The notes below the pieces were generated by a model. The model was not told the DNA's origin and made no database searches. It worked only from the letters and a program-made list of their open reading frames with translations. Below are positions 48,134-59,015 of a stretch of 64,000 nt of DNA, piece after piece. Position numbers and translations under genes: made by a program. The DNA is from Leclercia pneumoniae (GTDB lineage: Bacteria > Pseudomonadota > Gammaproteobacteria > Enterobacterales > Enterobacteriaceae): assembly GCF_017348915.1 (NCBI RefSeq), contig NZ_CP071383.1, positions 3,472,001 to 3,536,000 of the forward strand. The letters are read 5' to 3'. Every line of letters begins with the position of its first letter. The first letter of the stretch is position 1.

Positions 48134-48523
48134 TTACTCGTCTTCTAACAGTGCTTCGTACGCGGTAGCATCCAGCAGCGCGGCAACTTCCGCTTCATCG
48201 CTGGCTTTGATTTTAAAGATCCAGCCGCCCGCGTAAGGCTCGCTGTTTACCAGTTCCGGGGAGTCGCTCAGCGCGTCATTCACGGCAACGATTTCGCCGC
48301 CAACCGGCGCGTAGATGTCAGAAGCGGCTTTCACAGACTCCGCCACCGCACAGTCATCGCCTGCGCTAACGGTCGCGCCCACTTCCGGCAGGTCAACAAA
48401 GACCATGTCACCCAGCAACTCTTGCGCATGCTCGGTGATGCCTACCGTGTAAGTGCCGTCCGCCTCTTTGCGCAGCCACTCGTGTTCTTTGCTGTATTTC
48501 AGTTCTGCTGGCACATTGCTCAT
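48134..48523 (-). CDS. gcvH: Glycine cleavage system H protein
   Basis: This is a 129-residue lipoyl carrier. K65 in AESVKAASD is the lipoylated lysine. It shuttles the aminomethyl group between GcvP, GcvT and Lpd. It starts 23 bases after gcvT and has a good AGGAG ribosome binding site. Confidence 0.98.
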   Translation of the reverse strand: MSNVPAELKYSKEHEWLRKEADGTYTVGITEHAQELLGDMVFVDLPEVGATVSAGDDCAVAESVKAASDIYAPVGGEIVAVNDALSDSPELVNSEPYAGGWIFKIKASDEAEVAALLDATAYEALLEDE

Positions 48524-48546
48524 TGAAGTTCTCCTGATAAAAATAA

Positions 48547-49641
48547 TTAGACGACCGGCTTACCGGCGCGAACAAAAATCGGTTTAGTGACGGCAACCGG
48601 CATCTCGCGATTGCGGATCTGTACAACGGCAGTTTCGCCAATGCCCGCCGGTACGCGTGCCAGCGCAATGCTGTAGCCCAGGGTCGGCGAGAAGGTGCCG
48701 CTGGTGATCACCCCTTCGCGATGATTGCCATCGGCATCGGTGAAGCGCACCGGCAGTTCACCGCGCAGCACGCCTTTGTCTTTCATAACCAGGCCAACCA
48801 GCTGTTCGGTGCCCTTCTCACGCTGCATCTCCAGCGCTTCGCGACCGATAAAGTCACGGTCAGCCGGTTCCCAGGCAATGGTCCAGCCCATATTCGCAGC
48901 CAGCGGAGAGACGCCTTCGTCCATCTCCTGGCCATATAAATTCATACCGGCTTCCAGACGCAGCGTATCGCGCGCCCCCAGGCCTGCCGGTTTCACGCCG
49001 GCTTCTACCAGCGCACGCCAGAAATCAGCGGCTTTCTCGTTAGGCATGGCAATTTCATAACCCGCCTCGCCGGTGTAACCGGTGGTGGCAATGAACAGGT
49101 CACCTGCCTGCACACCAAAGAACGGCTTCATGCCTTCGGTGGCGTTACGCTGCTCATCGCTAAACAGCGTTGCAGCTTTCGCCTGGGCATTCGGCCCCTG
49201 AACGGCAATCAGCGACAGATCGTCACGGACGGTGATGTCGATGGCGTAAGGTTCGGCGTGTTGGGTAATCCAGGAGAGGTCTTTTTCGCGGGTGGCGGAG
49301 TTTACAACGAGGCGGAAGAAATCTTCAGTGAAGTAATAGACGATGAGGTCATCAATCACGCCGCCGGAGGCATTGAGCATGCCGGTATAGAGCGCTTTTC
49401 CCGGCGTCTTCAGTTTGGCGACGTCGTTGGCCAGCAGATAACGTAAAAACTCCCGGGTGCGGCTGCCGTGCAGATCGACAATGGTCATGTGGGAAACGTC
49501 GAACATGCCGGCATCGGTGCGCACGGCGTGGTGCTCATCAATTTGTGAGCCGTAGTGCAGCGGCATCATCCAGCCATGGAAATCCACCATGCGCGCGCCA
49601 CATAACGTGTGCTGTTCGTACAAAGGAGTCTGTTGAGCCAT
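48547..49641 (-). CDS. gcvT: Aminomethyltransferase (T protein)
   Basis: This is a 364-residue folate-dependent enzyme, the same length as E. coli GcvT. It releases ammonia and forms methylene-tetrahydrofolate from aminomethyl-GcvH. The [13 protein letters not shown] segment holds the catalytic Asp region, and [11 protein letters not shown] binds folate. It is the first gene of the gcv operon, with a PurR-type box about 90 bases upstream. Confidence 0.98.
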   Translation of the reverse strand: MAQQTPLYEQHTLCGARMVDFHGWMMPLHYGSQIDEHHAVRTDAGMFDVSHMTIVDLHGSRTREFLRYLLANDVAKLKTPGKALYTGMLNASGGVIDDLIVYYFTEDFFRLVVNSATREKDLSWITQHAEPYAIDITVRDDLSLIAVQGPNAQAKAATLFSDEQRNATEGMKPFFGVQAGDLFIATTGYTGEAGYEIAMPNEKAADFWRALVEAGVKPAGLGARDTLRLEAGMNLYGQEMDEGVSPLAANMGWTIAWEPADRDFIGREALEMQREKGTEQLVGLVMKDKGVLRGELPVRFTDADGNHREGVITSGTFSPTLGYSIALARVPAGIGETAVVQIRNREMPVAVTKPIFVRAGKPVV

Positions 49642-49731
49642 CTTTTCCTCGTTGAATAAGCAGGGCTATCTTTGCGTTTCATGCGGTTTTATCCCCACGA
49701 AACCCGGCATCGGCACCACTCCTGGATGTCG

Positions 49732-49747
49732 ACGCAAACGTTCTCTT
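49732..49747. promoter_or_regulatory. PurR box upstream of gcvT
   Basis: ACGCAAACGTTCTCTT matches the PurR operator ACGCAAACGTTTNCNT closely. PurR represses gcvTHP in E. coli, linking one-carbon supply to purine status. Confidence 0.75.
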
Positions 49748-50026
49748 TGACCTGAACTTACCACCGAAAACGGCGGCAAACCATAAGCGAAAATGGGCCA
49801 TCACATTAGCTTATGACCAAAAAGGTGCCGAAAGCCTACAGAGTTATTCACTAGAATTATGCGATACAGGCCGCACAAATCCAGCATCACACCCGCTGCA
49901 TTCTGTTAAAAATGATATTTAATCTGGAAAAACGGGATGATTTTCCGCAACATAAAAATCACTACATTAGTTTTATTAATGCGAAAAGGCGGGTGAAATT
50001 AGATTATTTCAAACGAGGAGAAACAC

Positions 50027-50044
50027 CCGGCCAGTAGGCCGGGA
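50027..50044 (-). terminator. Hairpin after ubiI
   Basis: CCCGGCC and GGCCGGG form a perfect seven-pair stem. The minus strand continues TGTTTC, a poor T run, so termination is moderate. Confidence 0.55.
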
Positions 50045-50069
50045 AAGGAAAGTGTGACGGGGGTCTTAT

Positions 50070-51272
50070 TTAGCGCAGCCAGTCCGGCAGGTCGTTCAGA
50101 CCCATTGCCTGGCGTAAAAGTTGGGGTTTCACGCCCGGAAGGGTATCGGCCAGCTTCAGACCCAGGTCGCGCAGCAATTTTTTGGCCGGGTTAGCTCCGG
50201 CAAAGAGTTCGCGAAAACCCTGCATCCCTGCCAGCATCATGGCGGCGCTATGTTTGCGGCTGCGCTCATAGCGGCGCAGATAGAGATGCTGGCCAATGTC
50301 TTTGCCCTGCTGATGCAGACGACGCAACTCCGCGACCAGCTCCGCGGCATCCATAAAGCCGAGATTGACCCCCTGCCCGGCCAGCGGATGAATGGTGTGG
50401 GCAGCATCCCCCACCAGCGCCAGACGATGCGCGGCAAACTGGCGGGCATAACGCCCCGTCAGCGGGAAGACAACACGTTCGCTTTCGACGCTGCAGAGCC
50501 CCAGGCGGTTATCAAATGCCACGCAAAGCGCCTGGTTAAAGGCCTCTGGTGTAGCATCACGCATGGCCTGTGCCGCATCGGGAGAGAGCGACCAGACGAT
50601 GGAACAGAGATGGGGATCGCTGAGCGGTAAAAAGGCCAGAATGCCGTCATTGTGGAAAATCTGCCGCGCCACGGCCTGATGCGGCTCAGCGGTGCGGATC
50701 GTCGCTACCAGCGCATGGTGATGGTAGTCCCACCAGGTCAAGGGGATATCGGCTTTGTTACGCAGCCAGGAGTTGGCGCCATCGGCTCCCACCATCAGGC
50801 GTGCCGTGAGCATTTCGCCGCTTTGCAGGGTGAGAAACGCCTCATTTTCTCCCCAGGCTACCTGCTGGATTTGCGCCGGCGCCAGTAGCGTGACATCGCT
50901 GCACTGTTCAGCTTTTTGCCACAGCGCCTGGTGAATCACTGCATTTTCAACAATGTGGCCGAGATGGCTATAGCCCAGGCTCTCGTCATCAAAGGCAATG
51001 TGACCGAAGCTGTCTTTCTCCCACACTTCCATACCGTGATAGCAACTGGCGCGGCGCGCAACGATATCAGACCAGACGCCAAGGCGGGTAAGCAGCTTTT
51101 CGCTGGCGGCATTGATGGCCGACACGCGCAATTCGGGTGCCGCATCGGCGGCTATGGGCTGAGGCGGCTGCTGTTCGAGTACCGCCACGCGCAGGCCGCT
51201 ACCCTGTAAACCACAGGCTAACGCCAGCCCAACCATCCCACCACCGACAATGGCAACATCAACATTCTGCAC
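50070..51272 (-). CDS. ubiI: 2-polyprenylphenol C5-hydroxylase UbiI (VisC)
   Basis: This is a 400-residue FAD monooxygenase of ubiquinone synthesis, hydroxylating the ring at C5. The N-terminal FAD site VAIVGGGMVGLALACGL (6-22), the middle GADGANSWLR, and the C-terminal GDAAHTIHPLAGQGVNLG are all present. It is the last gene of ygfB-pepP-ubiH-ubiI, 11 bases after ubiH. Confidence 0.96.
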   Translation of the reverse strand: MQNVDVAIVGGGMVGLALACGLQGSGLRVAVLEQQPPQPIAADAAPELRVSAINAASEKLLTRLGVWSDIVARRASCYHGMEVWEKDSFGHIAFDDESLGYSHLGHIVENAVIHQALWQKAEQCSDVTLLAPAQIQQVAWGENEAFLTLQSGEMLTARLMVGADGANSWLRNKADIPLTWWDYHHHALVATIRTAEPHQAVARQIFHNDGILAFLPLSDPHLCSIVWSLSPDAAQAMRDATPEAFNQALCVAFDNRLGLCSVESERVVFPLTGRYARQFAAHRLALVGDAAHTIHPLAGQGVNLGFMDAAELVAELRRLHQQGKDIGQHLYLRRYERSRKHSAAMMLAGMQGFRELFAGANPAKKLLRDLGLKLADTLPGVKPQLLRQAMGLNDLPDWLR

Positions 51273-51283
51273 TTGTTAACTCC

Positions 51284-52462
51284 TTAGCGAGCGACCCAAC
51301 CGAGAGTCCTCTGCGCCAGCACGTCGCGTGCCGGAATGAATAATTCCATCGCCATCAGCCCTAAGTTGCGCCCCGCAACCAGCGGGGCCCAGCGGTTAGC
51401 GAACAGATGCACCAGCCCATCGGTGACGCCGATGGTCGCCTCTTTATCGCGCTGACGACGGTGTTGATATTGGCATAACAGGGGATACGCCCCGCAATCT
51501 TCTTGTCCGAAAAATGCCTGCGCCAGCGTTTCGGCGAGGGTCATCACGTCGCGCAGCCCCAGATTAAAGCCCTGCCCGGCAATCGGGTGCAGGGTCTGGG
51601 CGGCGTTACCCACCAGCGCTACGCGATGGGAAATAGCCTGACTGGCGGTGGTGAGCGCCAGCGGATAATGTGCGCGCTGCCCAACATGGGTAATGCGCCC
51701 TAACCGCCAGCCGAAAGCCTGTTGTAATTCGTTGCGAAAACGTTCGTCAGACCAGCCTTTGATCTCGTCCGCTTTCTCCAGCGGATGGCTCCAGACCAGC
51801 GAACTGCGCCCCTCAGACATGGGCAGCATCGCCAGAGGGCCGTATTCGGTGAAACGCTCAAAGGCACGGCCCTGATGCGCCACGGCGGTGGCAACGTTGG
51901 CGATAACCGCCAACTGGTGATAAGGCTGCTGCTGCCACTGGATACCACACTGCTGGCCCAGCGCTGAACGCGAGCCATCGGCGGCCACCAGCAACTCACC
52001 CGTGAGAGAGCTGCCATCATCAAGCGTCACGCTGACCTGATCGTCACTACGCGTGAAATGGGTAACACGTGCCGGACAATGCAGCGTCACGCCCGGCGCC
52101 TCTTTTAACAGACGGAAAAGCCGCAACCCCACATCATGGAGCTCGACTACCTGTCCAAGGGCATCGATACGATAATCCTGCGCTTCAAGGGTGACGAACC
52201 CGGCGTGACCGCGATCGCTCACGTGCACGGTCTTGATCGCCGTCGCGCAGTCGGCAATCGCCTGCCAGATACCGATGCGGGCAAGGTGCTGACAGGTACC
52301 CTGCGCGATAGCGATAGCACGGGCATCGAAACCCGGATGGTCGTTACGCTGTGGTGCGACGGCTTCAATAAGATGGACGGGTAATTGCCCCCGGGTAAGC
52401 CGGGAGATCGCCAGCGCCAGCGTCGCGCCGGTCATGCCGCCGCCTACGATGATGACGCTCAT
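51284..52462 (-). CDS. ubiH: 2-octaprenyl-6-methoxyphenyl hydroxylase UbiH
   Basis: This is a 392-residue FAD monooxygenase that hydroxylates C1 of the ubiquinone ring. VIIVGGGMTGATLALAISRL binds ADP-ribose of FAD, AADGSRSALG is the middle motif, and GNAAQTLHPIAGQGFNLG the C-terminal one. It overlaps the pepP stop as ATGA, and ubiI, its paralog, follows. Confidence 0.96.
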   Translation of the reverse strand: MSVIIVGGGMTGATLALAISRLTRGQLPVHLIEAVAPQRNDHPGFDARAIAIAQGTCQHLARIGIWQAIADCATAIKTVHVSDRGHAGFVTLEAQDYRIDALGQVVELHDVGLRLFRLLKEAPGVTLHCPARVTHFTRSDDQVSVTLDDGSSLTGELLVAADGSRSALGQQCGIQWQQQPYHQLAVIANVATAVAHQGRAFERFTEYGPLAMLPMSEGRSSLVWSHPLEKADEIKGWSDERFRNELQQAFGWRLGRITHVGQRAHYPLALTTASQAISHRVALVGNAAQTLHPIAGQGFNLGLRDVMTLAETLAQAFFGQEDCGAYPLLCQYQHRRQRDKEATIGVTDGLVHLFANRWAPLVAGRNLGLMAMELFIPARDVLAQRTLGWVAR

Positions 52463-53772
52463 GCGCGCGCCGCCGCCATCAACGCTTCGATATCGTCGGC
52501 TTTTTTCACTACCGTCGCCGTCAGGTTTTCATTACCGGTTTCGGTAATCACAATATCGTCTTCAATACGAATACCGATTCCGCGATATTGCGCCGGGACA
52601 TCGGCATCCGGGGCAATGTACAGACCGGGCTCAACGGTGAGCACCATTCCCGGCTCCAGCACGCGGGAGCGGTCCGGGCCATAGAAACCGACATCGTGGA
52701 CATCCAGCCCCAGCCAGTGACTAAGTCCGTGCATAAAGAAGGCGCGATGTGCGTTCTCTGCAATAAGCTGCTCCACGTCACCTTTGAGGATTTCGAGATT
52801 GACCAGCCCGGTGACCATAATACGCACCACTTCACCGGTCACCTCCTGAATGGTGGTGCCAGGGCGGAAAAGGGTCAGCGCCGTCTCCAGCGAATCGAGG
52901 ACAATATCGTAAATCGCACGCTGGGCAGGGGTGAACTTACCGTTAACCGGGAAGGTACGGGTAATGTCTCCCGCATAGCCTTTATACTCACACCCTGCAT
53001 CGATCAGCACCAGATCCCCATCGCGAAGTTCGGATTCGTTTTCAGTGTAATGCAGAATGCAGCCGTTTTCGCCGCCGCCAACGATAGTGTTGTAAGAGGG
53101 GAAACGCGCGCCGTGGCGGGTAAACTCGTGCAGAATTTCCCCCTCCAGCTGATATTCAAACATCCCGGGGCGGCAGCGTTCCATGGCGCGGGTATGCGCC
53201 AGGGCACTGATCTCACCGGCGCGACGCATTACCTCCAGCTCCTCGGGCGATTTAAACAGGCGCATCTCATGCACGACAGGGCGCCAGTCAGTCACAGATG
53301 CTGGTGCCTTCAGGTTCTGCCGTGAGCCTTTGCGCAGCGTATCGAGCGCAGTAAATACAATCTCATCGGCATACGCATACTCGCCCTGGGCGTGGTAGAC
53401 CTCGTCCAGCCCATTGAGCAGTTGCGCGAGCTGTTCATTGATCTCACTGAAGGCCAGCGCACGGTCTACGCCCAGTTTTTCTGGTGCCGCCTCCTGCCCC
53501 AGCCGACGGCCAAACCAGATCTCGGCCGTCAGGTCGCGTACCCGGTTAAACAACACGCTGTGGTTATGGGTGTCATCGCTCTTAATCAGCACCAGCACGG
53601 CTTCGGGCTCATTAAAGCCGGTGAAGTACCAAAAATCGCTGCTCTGGCGATAGGGGTACTCGCTGTCGTTGCTGCGTGTGGCTTCCGGTGCGGCGAAAAT
53701 AAGCGCGGCGCTGCCTGGCTTCATGGTCGCCAACAGCGCCTGACGGCGGCGAAGATACTCTTGCTGAGTCAT
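52459..53772 (-). CDS. pepP: Xaa-Pro aminopeptidase P
   Basis: This is a 437-residue M24B metallopeptidase that removes N-terminal residues before proline. The metal ligands lie in VLIDAGCEYKGYAGDITRTFP (two Asp), HGLSHWLGLDVHDVG (His), TVEPGLY (Glu) and IRIEDDI (Glu). It lies 21 bases after ygfB and is coupled to ubiH. Confidence 0.97.
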   Translation of the reverse strand: MTQQEYLRRRQALLATMKPGSAALIFAAPEATRSNDSEYPYRQSSDFWYFTGFNEPEAVLVLIKSDDTHNHSVLFNRVRDLTAEIWFGRRLGQEAAPEKLGVDRALAFSEINEQLAQLLNGLDEVYHAQGEYAYADEIVFTALDTLRKGSRQNLKAPASVTDWRPVVHEMRLFKSPEELEVMRRAGEISALAHTRAMERCRPGMFEYQLEGEILHEFTRHGARFPSYNTIVGGGENGCILHYTENESELRDGDLVLIDAGCEYKGYAGDITRTFPVNGKFTPAQRAIYDIVLDSLETALTLFRPGTTIQEVTGEVVRIMVTGLVNLEILKGDVEQLIAENAHRAFFMHGLSHWLGLDVHDVGFYGPDRSRVLEPGMVLTVEPGLYIAPDADVPAQYRGIGIRIEDDIVITETGNENLTATVVKKADDIEALMAAARA

Positions 53773-53793
53773 GACACCCTCCAGTGGTTGATC

Positions 53794-54869
<1,076 letters not shown>

Positions 54870-54910
54870 CGCTTCACAGTTGACTATGGTAGAGTGACTG
54901 TGAAGAAAAA

Positions 54911-55094
54911 ATTTCTCTGAGATGTTTGCATGTGGGCCAGTCCCCTGAGCCGATATTTCATACCACAAGAATGTGGCGCTCCATGGTCGGTGAGCATGCT
55001 CGGTTCGTCCGAGAAGCCTTAAGACTATGACGACACATTCACCTTGAACCAAGGGTTCAAGGGTTACAGCCCGCGGCGGCATCTCGGAGATTCC
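54911..55094 (+). ncRNA. ssrS: 6S RNA
   Basis: This 184-base sequence is nearly identical to E. coli 6S RNA. The ends ATTTCTCTGAGATG and CATCTCGGAGATTCC form the closing stem. The internal GCCGATATTTCATACCACAA and CCTTGAACCAAGGGTTCAAG stretches are conserved, including the open central bubble that mimics a promoter. It binds sigma70 RNA polymerase in stationary phase. The fau gene follows by 28 bases, co-transcribed as in E. coli. Confidence 0.97.
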
Positions 55095-55122
55095 CTCTCT
55101 TCCTACTACCTCTTCATTACCC

Positions 55123-55719
55123 ATGACGCAACTTCCTGAAGTCTCTTCATCCCGACAAGCCATTCGTCAATCTATTCGCCAGCGTCGTCGCGCATTATCC
55201 GCCGAACAGCAAACCCTTTTTGCCCAACAAGCCGCCGCCCGCATGATGGCCTGGCCACCCGTATTGATGGCCCATACCGTGGCACTGTTTTTGTCGTTTG
55301 ATGGCGAACTGGATACCCGACCGCTTATCGATGCGCTGTGGCGCGCCGGCAAGAAGGTCTATTTGCCCGTATTGCACCCCTTCAGCCCAGGCCATTTACT
55401 CTTCCTGCACTACCATCCCCACAGCGAGCTGGTGGTGAATCGTATGAAAATCACCGAGCCAAAACTGGATGTTCGTGACGTGCTGCCTCTGAGCGAATTG
55501 GATGTATTGATTACGCCTCTGGTCGCCTTTGATGAGCACGGCCAACGTCTGGGGATGGGGGGCGGTTTTTACGATCGTACCCTGCAAAACTGGCAGCAGT
55601 ATGGCCTGCAGCCTGTGGGTTATGCTCATGATTGTCAGAGAGTGGAAGCGCTGCCGGTTGAGAAATGGGATATTCCGCTGCCTGCGGTGGTTACCCCGTC
55701 CAGAGTGTGGGAGTGGTAG
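55123..55719 (+). CDS. fau: 5-formyltetrahydrofolate cyclo-ligase (Fau/YgfA)
   Basis: This is a 198-residue enzyme converting 5-formyl-THF to 5,10-methenyl-THF with ATP. The ATP-binding RLGMGGGFYDRTL motif (around 147-159) and the PLVAFDEHGQ segment are present. The N-terminal 16 residues before IRQRRRAL are less conserved, so a later start is possible. It is transcribed with 6S RNA, tying it to the 5' part of the same transcript. Confidence 0.93.
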   Translation: MTQLPEVSSSRQAIRQSIRQRRRALSAEQQTLFAQQAAARMMAWPPVLMAHTVALFLSFDGELDTRPLIDALWRAGKKVYLPVLHPFSPGHLLFLHYHPHSELVVNRMKITEPKLDVRDVLPLSELDVLITPLVAFDEHGQRLGMGGGFYDRTLQNWQQYGLQPVGYAHDCQRVEALPVEKWDIPLPAVVTPSRVWEW

Positions 55720-55762
55720 AGATGTCGGGTAAGCGCGAACGCTACCCGACAAACTTGCAGGA

Positions 55763-56995
55763 TTAGTACAGCAGACGGGCGCGAATGGTGCCCGGAATCG
55801 CCTTCATGCTCTGCAGCGCTTTCTCCGCCACATCTTCATCTGCTTCAATATCGATAACCACGTAGCCCATCTGGGCGTTAGTTTGCAGATACTGAGCCGC
55901 GATGTTCACGCCCTGCTCGGCGAAGATCTGGTTGATGGCGGTAAGCACGCCTGGTCGGTTTTCATGGATGTGCAGCAGACGACGGCCACCGTGAAGCGGC
56001 AGAGACACTTCCGGGAAGTTCACGGCAGAGAGCGTCGAACCGTTATCGGAGTATTTGCTCAGCTTGCCCGCCACTTCCAGACCGATATTCTCCTGCGCTT
56101 CCTGCGTTGAGCCACCAATGTGCGGCGTCAGGATCACGTTGTCGAATTCGCACAGCGGAGAGGTAAAGGGATCGCTGTTGGTTGCCGGTTCAGTCGGGAA
56201 GACGTCGATGGCGGCACCCGCCAGGTGTTTACGCTTCAGGGCATCGCACAGAGCCGGAATATCGACCACGGTACCGCGTGCGGCGTTAATCAGCAGTGAA
56301 CCGGGCTTCATCAGCGCCAGCTCTTCCGCACCCATCATGTTTTTGGTGGAAGCATTTTCTGGCACGTGCAGGCTCACCACGTCGCTCATATTCAGCAGGT
56401 CGGAGAGATGCTGAACCTGAGTCGCGTTGCCCAGCGGCAATTTGCTCTCAATATCGTAAAAGAAGACGTTCATCCCGAGAGATTCCGCCAGAATACCGAG
56501 CTGAGTACCGATATGGCCGTAGCCGATGATGCCCAGTTTCTTACCGCGCGCTTCGAAAGAGCCGGACGCCAGTTTGTTCCAGATACCGCGGTGTGCTTTG
56601 GCATTCGCTTCCGGAATACCACGCAGCAGCAACAGCAGTTCGCCAATAACCAGCTCGGCAACAGAACGGGTGTTTGAGAACGGTGCGTTAAACACCGGAA
56701 TACCGCGTTTCGCTGCAGCGCCAAGATCAACCTGGTTAGTGCCAATACAGAAGCAGCCGATAGCAACCAGCTTCTCAGCGGCGGAGATAACGTCTTCGGT
56801 CAGTTGGGTACGGGATCGCAGGCCAATGAAGTGTGCATCACGGATCGACTCTTTCAGCTGTTCAGTGTCCAGCGCACCTTTATGAAACTCAATGTTGGTG
56901 TAACCCGCCGCACGAAGGCTATCCAGTGCTTTTTGATGCACCCCTTCGACCAGCAGAAATTTAATTTTGTCTTTCTCCAGTGATACCTTTGCCAT
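55763..56995 (-). CDS. serA: D-3-phosphoglycerate dehydrogenase
   Basis: This is a 410-residue NAD enzyme, the first step of serine synthesis. The NAD site is GYGHIGTQLGILAES (near 158-172), with catalytic Arg, Glu and His in ARGTVVD, DVFPTEP and PHIGGST. The C-terminal ACT domain (about 339-410) binds L-serine for feedback inhibition. It is convergent with fau over 43 bases. Confidence 0.98.
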   Translation of the reverse strand: MAKVSLEKDKIKFLLVEGVHQKALDSLRAAGYTNIEFHKGALDTEQLKESIRDAHFIGLRSRTQLTEDVISAAEKLVAIGCFCIGTNQVDLGAAAKRGIPVFNAPFSNTRSVAELVIGELLLLLRGIPEANAKAHRGIWNKLASGSFEARGKKLGIIGYGHIGTQLGILAESLGMNVFFYDIESKLPLGNATQVQHLSDLLNMSDVVSLHVPENASTKNMMGAEELALMKPGSLLINAARGTVVDIPALCDALKRKHLAGAAIDVFPTEPATNSDPFTSPLCEFDNVILTPHIGGSTQEAQENIGLEVAGKLSKYSDNGSTLSAVNFPEVSLPLHGGRRLLHIHENRPGVLTAINQIFAEQGVNIAAQYLQTNAQMGYVVIDIEADEDVAEKALQSMKAIPGTIRARLLY

Positions 56996-57239
56996 TTACC
57001 CGACCCTGTCTGATTGTCTGAACTGATGTTGTGCTGGATTTAAATCCGCTCCAGCCAACATATCAAAAAAAACTATTGCAGCAATATGAACGTTTGCGTC
57101 GGCTCTCTGAAGAAAAGTCATCCAGAGCAAAATGGCAGAGGAAAATGCTGGAGATGATAATGAAAGCGGCAGGATTGTCAGACGAGACCGAAAAACGTGA
57201 TACAAGTCACCGAATTTGGCTTTTGCAAAATATTTAGCG

Positions 57240-57256
57240 GGGGGGCAACGCCCCCC
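57240..57256 (-). terminator. Hairpin after rpiA
   Basis: GGGGGGC and GCCCCCC form a seven-pair stem with a three-base loop directly after the rpiA stop. The T run on the minus strand is weak. Confidence 0.6.
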
Positions 57257-57262
57257 ACCAGA

Positions 57263-57922
57263 TCATTTTGTGATGGTTTTGACGCCATCTGCGGTACCGA
57301 TCAGCGCGACATCCGCGCCGCGATTGGCAAATAACCCTACCGTGACGACGCCCGGAAGCGCGTTGATCGCGTTTTCCATTGCGATAGCATCCAGAATTTC
57401 CAGACCGTGAACATCCAGAATCACGTTGCCGTTATCGGTAACCACGCCCTGGCGGTATTCCGGACGGCCACCCAGCTTCACCAGTTCGCGCGCCACAGCG
57501 CTGCGCGCCATCGGGATCACCTCAACCGGCAGGGGAAATGCACCCAGAATATCCACCTGCTTGGAGGCATCAGCAATACAGATAAACTTGTCAGCTACGG
57601 AGGCGATAATCTTCTCACGCGTTAGCGCCGCGCCGCCGCCTTTGATCATCTGCATATGACCATTGATCTCATCAGCACCATCGACATAGATCCCCAGACG
57701 ATCCACTTCGTTGAGATCAAAAACGGTAATACCCAGGCTTTTCAGTTTTTCGGTAGAGGCGTCAGAGCTAGAAACCGCGCCCTCGATCTGGCCTTTCATC
57801 GTCCCCAGCGCATCAATAAAGTGTGCTGCGGTCGACCCCGTACCCACGCCAACAATGGTGCCCGGCTGCACATACTGGAGAGCGGCCCATCCTACTGCTT
57901 TTTTCAGTTCATCCTGTGTCAT
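57263..57922 (-). CDS. rpiA: Ribose-5-phosphate isomerase A
   Basis: This is a 219-residue isomerase of the pentose phosphate pathway. The conserved [15 protein letters not shown] (25-39), [25 protein letters not shown] and ADASKQV motifs hold the active site. It lies between serA and argP as in E. coli. Confidence 0.97.
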   Translation of the reverse strand: MTQDELKKAVGWAALQYVQPGTIVGVGTGSTAAHFIDALGTMKGQIEGAVSSSDASTEKLKSLGITVFDLNEVDRLGIYVDGADEINGHMQMIKGGGAALTREKIIASVADKFICIADASKQVDILGAFPLPVEVIPMARSAVARELVKLGGRPEYRQGVVTDNGNVILDVHGLEILDAIAMENAINALPGVVTVGLFANRGADVALIGTADGVKTITK

Positions 57923-58072
57923 GATCTCATGCCTGTGGTGTCAATGCGTGACGCGCATTATAGAGCAAACACCTTGCCGGTGTGATCGGCGCGGTCACCA
58001 ATTTCGTCTGTATCAAACATAAATTTATGTCATAGTGCGACGTAATGAATTTCCTGGGAGCCAGCCAAAGCA

Positions 58073-58966
58073 ATGAAACGTCCGGACTACAGAACACTTC
58101 AGGCGCTTGATGCCGTTATTCGTGAACGCGGTTTTGAACGCGCGGCGCAAAAGCTGTGCATTACGCAATCCGCCGTATCACAACGTATCAAACAGCTGGA
58201 GAACATGTTCGGGCAGCCGCTGCTGGTTCGTACCGTACCACCGCGCCCAACCGAACAGGGGCAGAAGCTGCTGGCGTTGTTGCGTCAGGTTGAGCTGCTT
58301 GAAGAGGAGTGGCTGGGCGACGAGCAGACCGGCTCTACCCCACTGCTGCTGTCACTGGCGGTAAACGCCGACAGTCTGGCGACCTGGCTGCTGCCCGCGC
58401 TGGCGCCGGTCTTATCCGATTCGCCCATTCGTCTGAACCTGCAGGTTGAAGATGAAACCCGCACCCAGGAGCGCCTGCGTCGCGGGGAAGTGGTAGGCGC
58501 AGTCAGTATCCAGCCTCAGGCACTGCCAAGCTGCCTGGTAGACCAGCTGGGGGCGCTGGATTACCTGTTCGTCGGGTCAAAAGCTTTTGCCGACCGCTAT
58601 TTCCCGAACGGCGTGACCCGTGCCGCGCTGCTTAAAGCCCCTGCCGTGGCGTTCGACCATCTGGATGATATGCACCAGGCATTTTTACAACAGAACTTCG
58701 ACCTGCCGCCAGGCAGCGTGCCGTGCCATATTGTTAACTCGTCAGAGGCCTTTGTGCAGCTGGCGCGTCAGGGCACCACCTGCTGTATGATTCCGCACTT
58801 GCAGATTGAGAAAGAGTTGAACAGCGGCGAGCTTATCGACCTGACGCCAGGCCTCTATCAGCGCCGGATGTTGTACTGGCACCGTTTTGCGCCGGAAAGC
58901 CGCATGATGCGCAACGTGACGGATGCGCTGCTGGCCCACGGGCATAAGGTATTAAGACAGGATTAA
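58073..58966 (+). CDS. argP: LysR-family regulator ArgP (IciA)
   Basis: This is a 297-residue regulator that activates argO when arginine is present and responds to lysine. The helix-turn-helix is [20 protein letters not shown] (18-37). The exporter gene argO lies about 0.9 kb downstream on the other strand, with yggE between them as in E. coli. It is divergent from rpiA. Confidence 0.95.
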   Translation: MKRPDYRTLQALDAVIRERGFERAAQKLCITQSAVSQRIKQLENMFGQPLLVRTVPPRPTEQGQKLLALLRQVELLEEEWLGDEQTGSTPLLLSLAVNADSLATWLLPALAPVLSDSPIRLNLQVEDETRTQERLRRGEVVGAVSIQPQALPSCLVDQLGALDYLFVGSKAFADRYFPNGVTRAALLKAPAVAFDHLDDMHQAFLQQNFDLPPGSVPCHIVNSSEAFVQLARQGTTCCMIPHLQIEKELNSGELIDLTPGLYQRRMLYWHRFAPESRMMRNVTDALLAHGHKVLRQD

Positions 58967-58972
58967 ATGTGA

Positions 58973-58998
58973 AAACCCTCTCCGGCTGGAGAGGGTTT
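58973..58998. terminator. Bidirectional terminator between argP and yggE
   Basis: AAACCCTCTCC and GGAGAGGGTTT form an eleven-pair stem with a four-base loop. Confidence 0.82.
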
Positions 58999-59015
58999 AA
59001 GTGAAGCGTAAATCG

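Larger units (their letters stand above)
49642..50069. promoter_or_regulatory. gcvT upstream region
   Basis: The 428-base gap has no gene. It contains a PurR-type box and AT-rich stretches where GcvA and Lrp would be expected to bind, as in E. coli, although I cannot fix those sites by eye. The ubiI hairpin lies at its far end. No glycine riboswitch fold was seen. Confidence 0.6.

Noticed and set aside
49642..50069. Possible glycine riboswitch before gcvT
   Set aside because: No tandem glycine aptamer pattern is visible, and enteric gcv control is by GcvA, Lrp and PurR.
55720..55762. Possible sib/ibs type I toxin locus near fau-serA, as in E. coli
   Set aside because: Only 43 bases separate fau and serA here, too little for a sib RNA.
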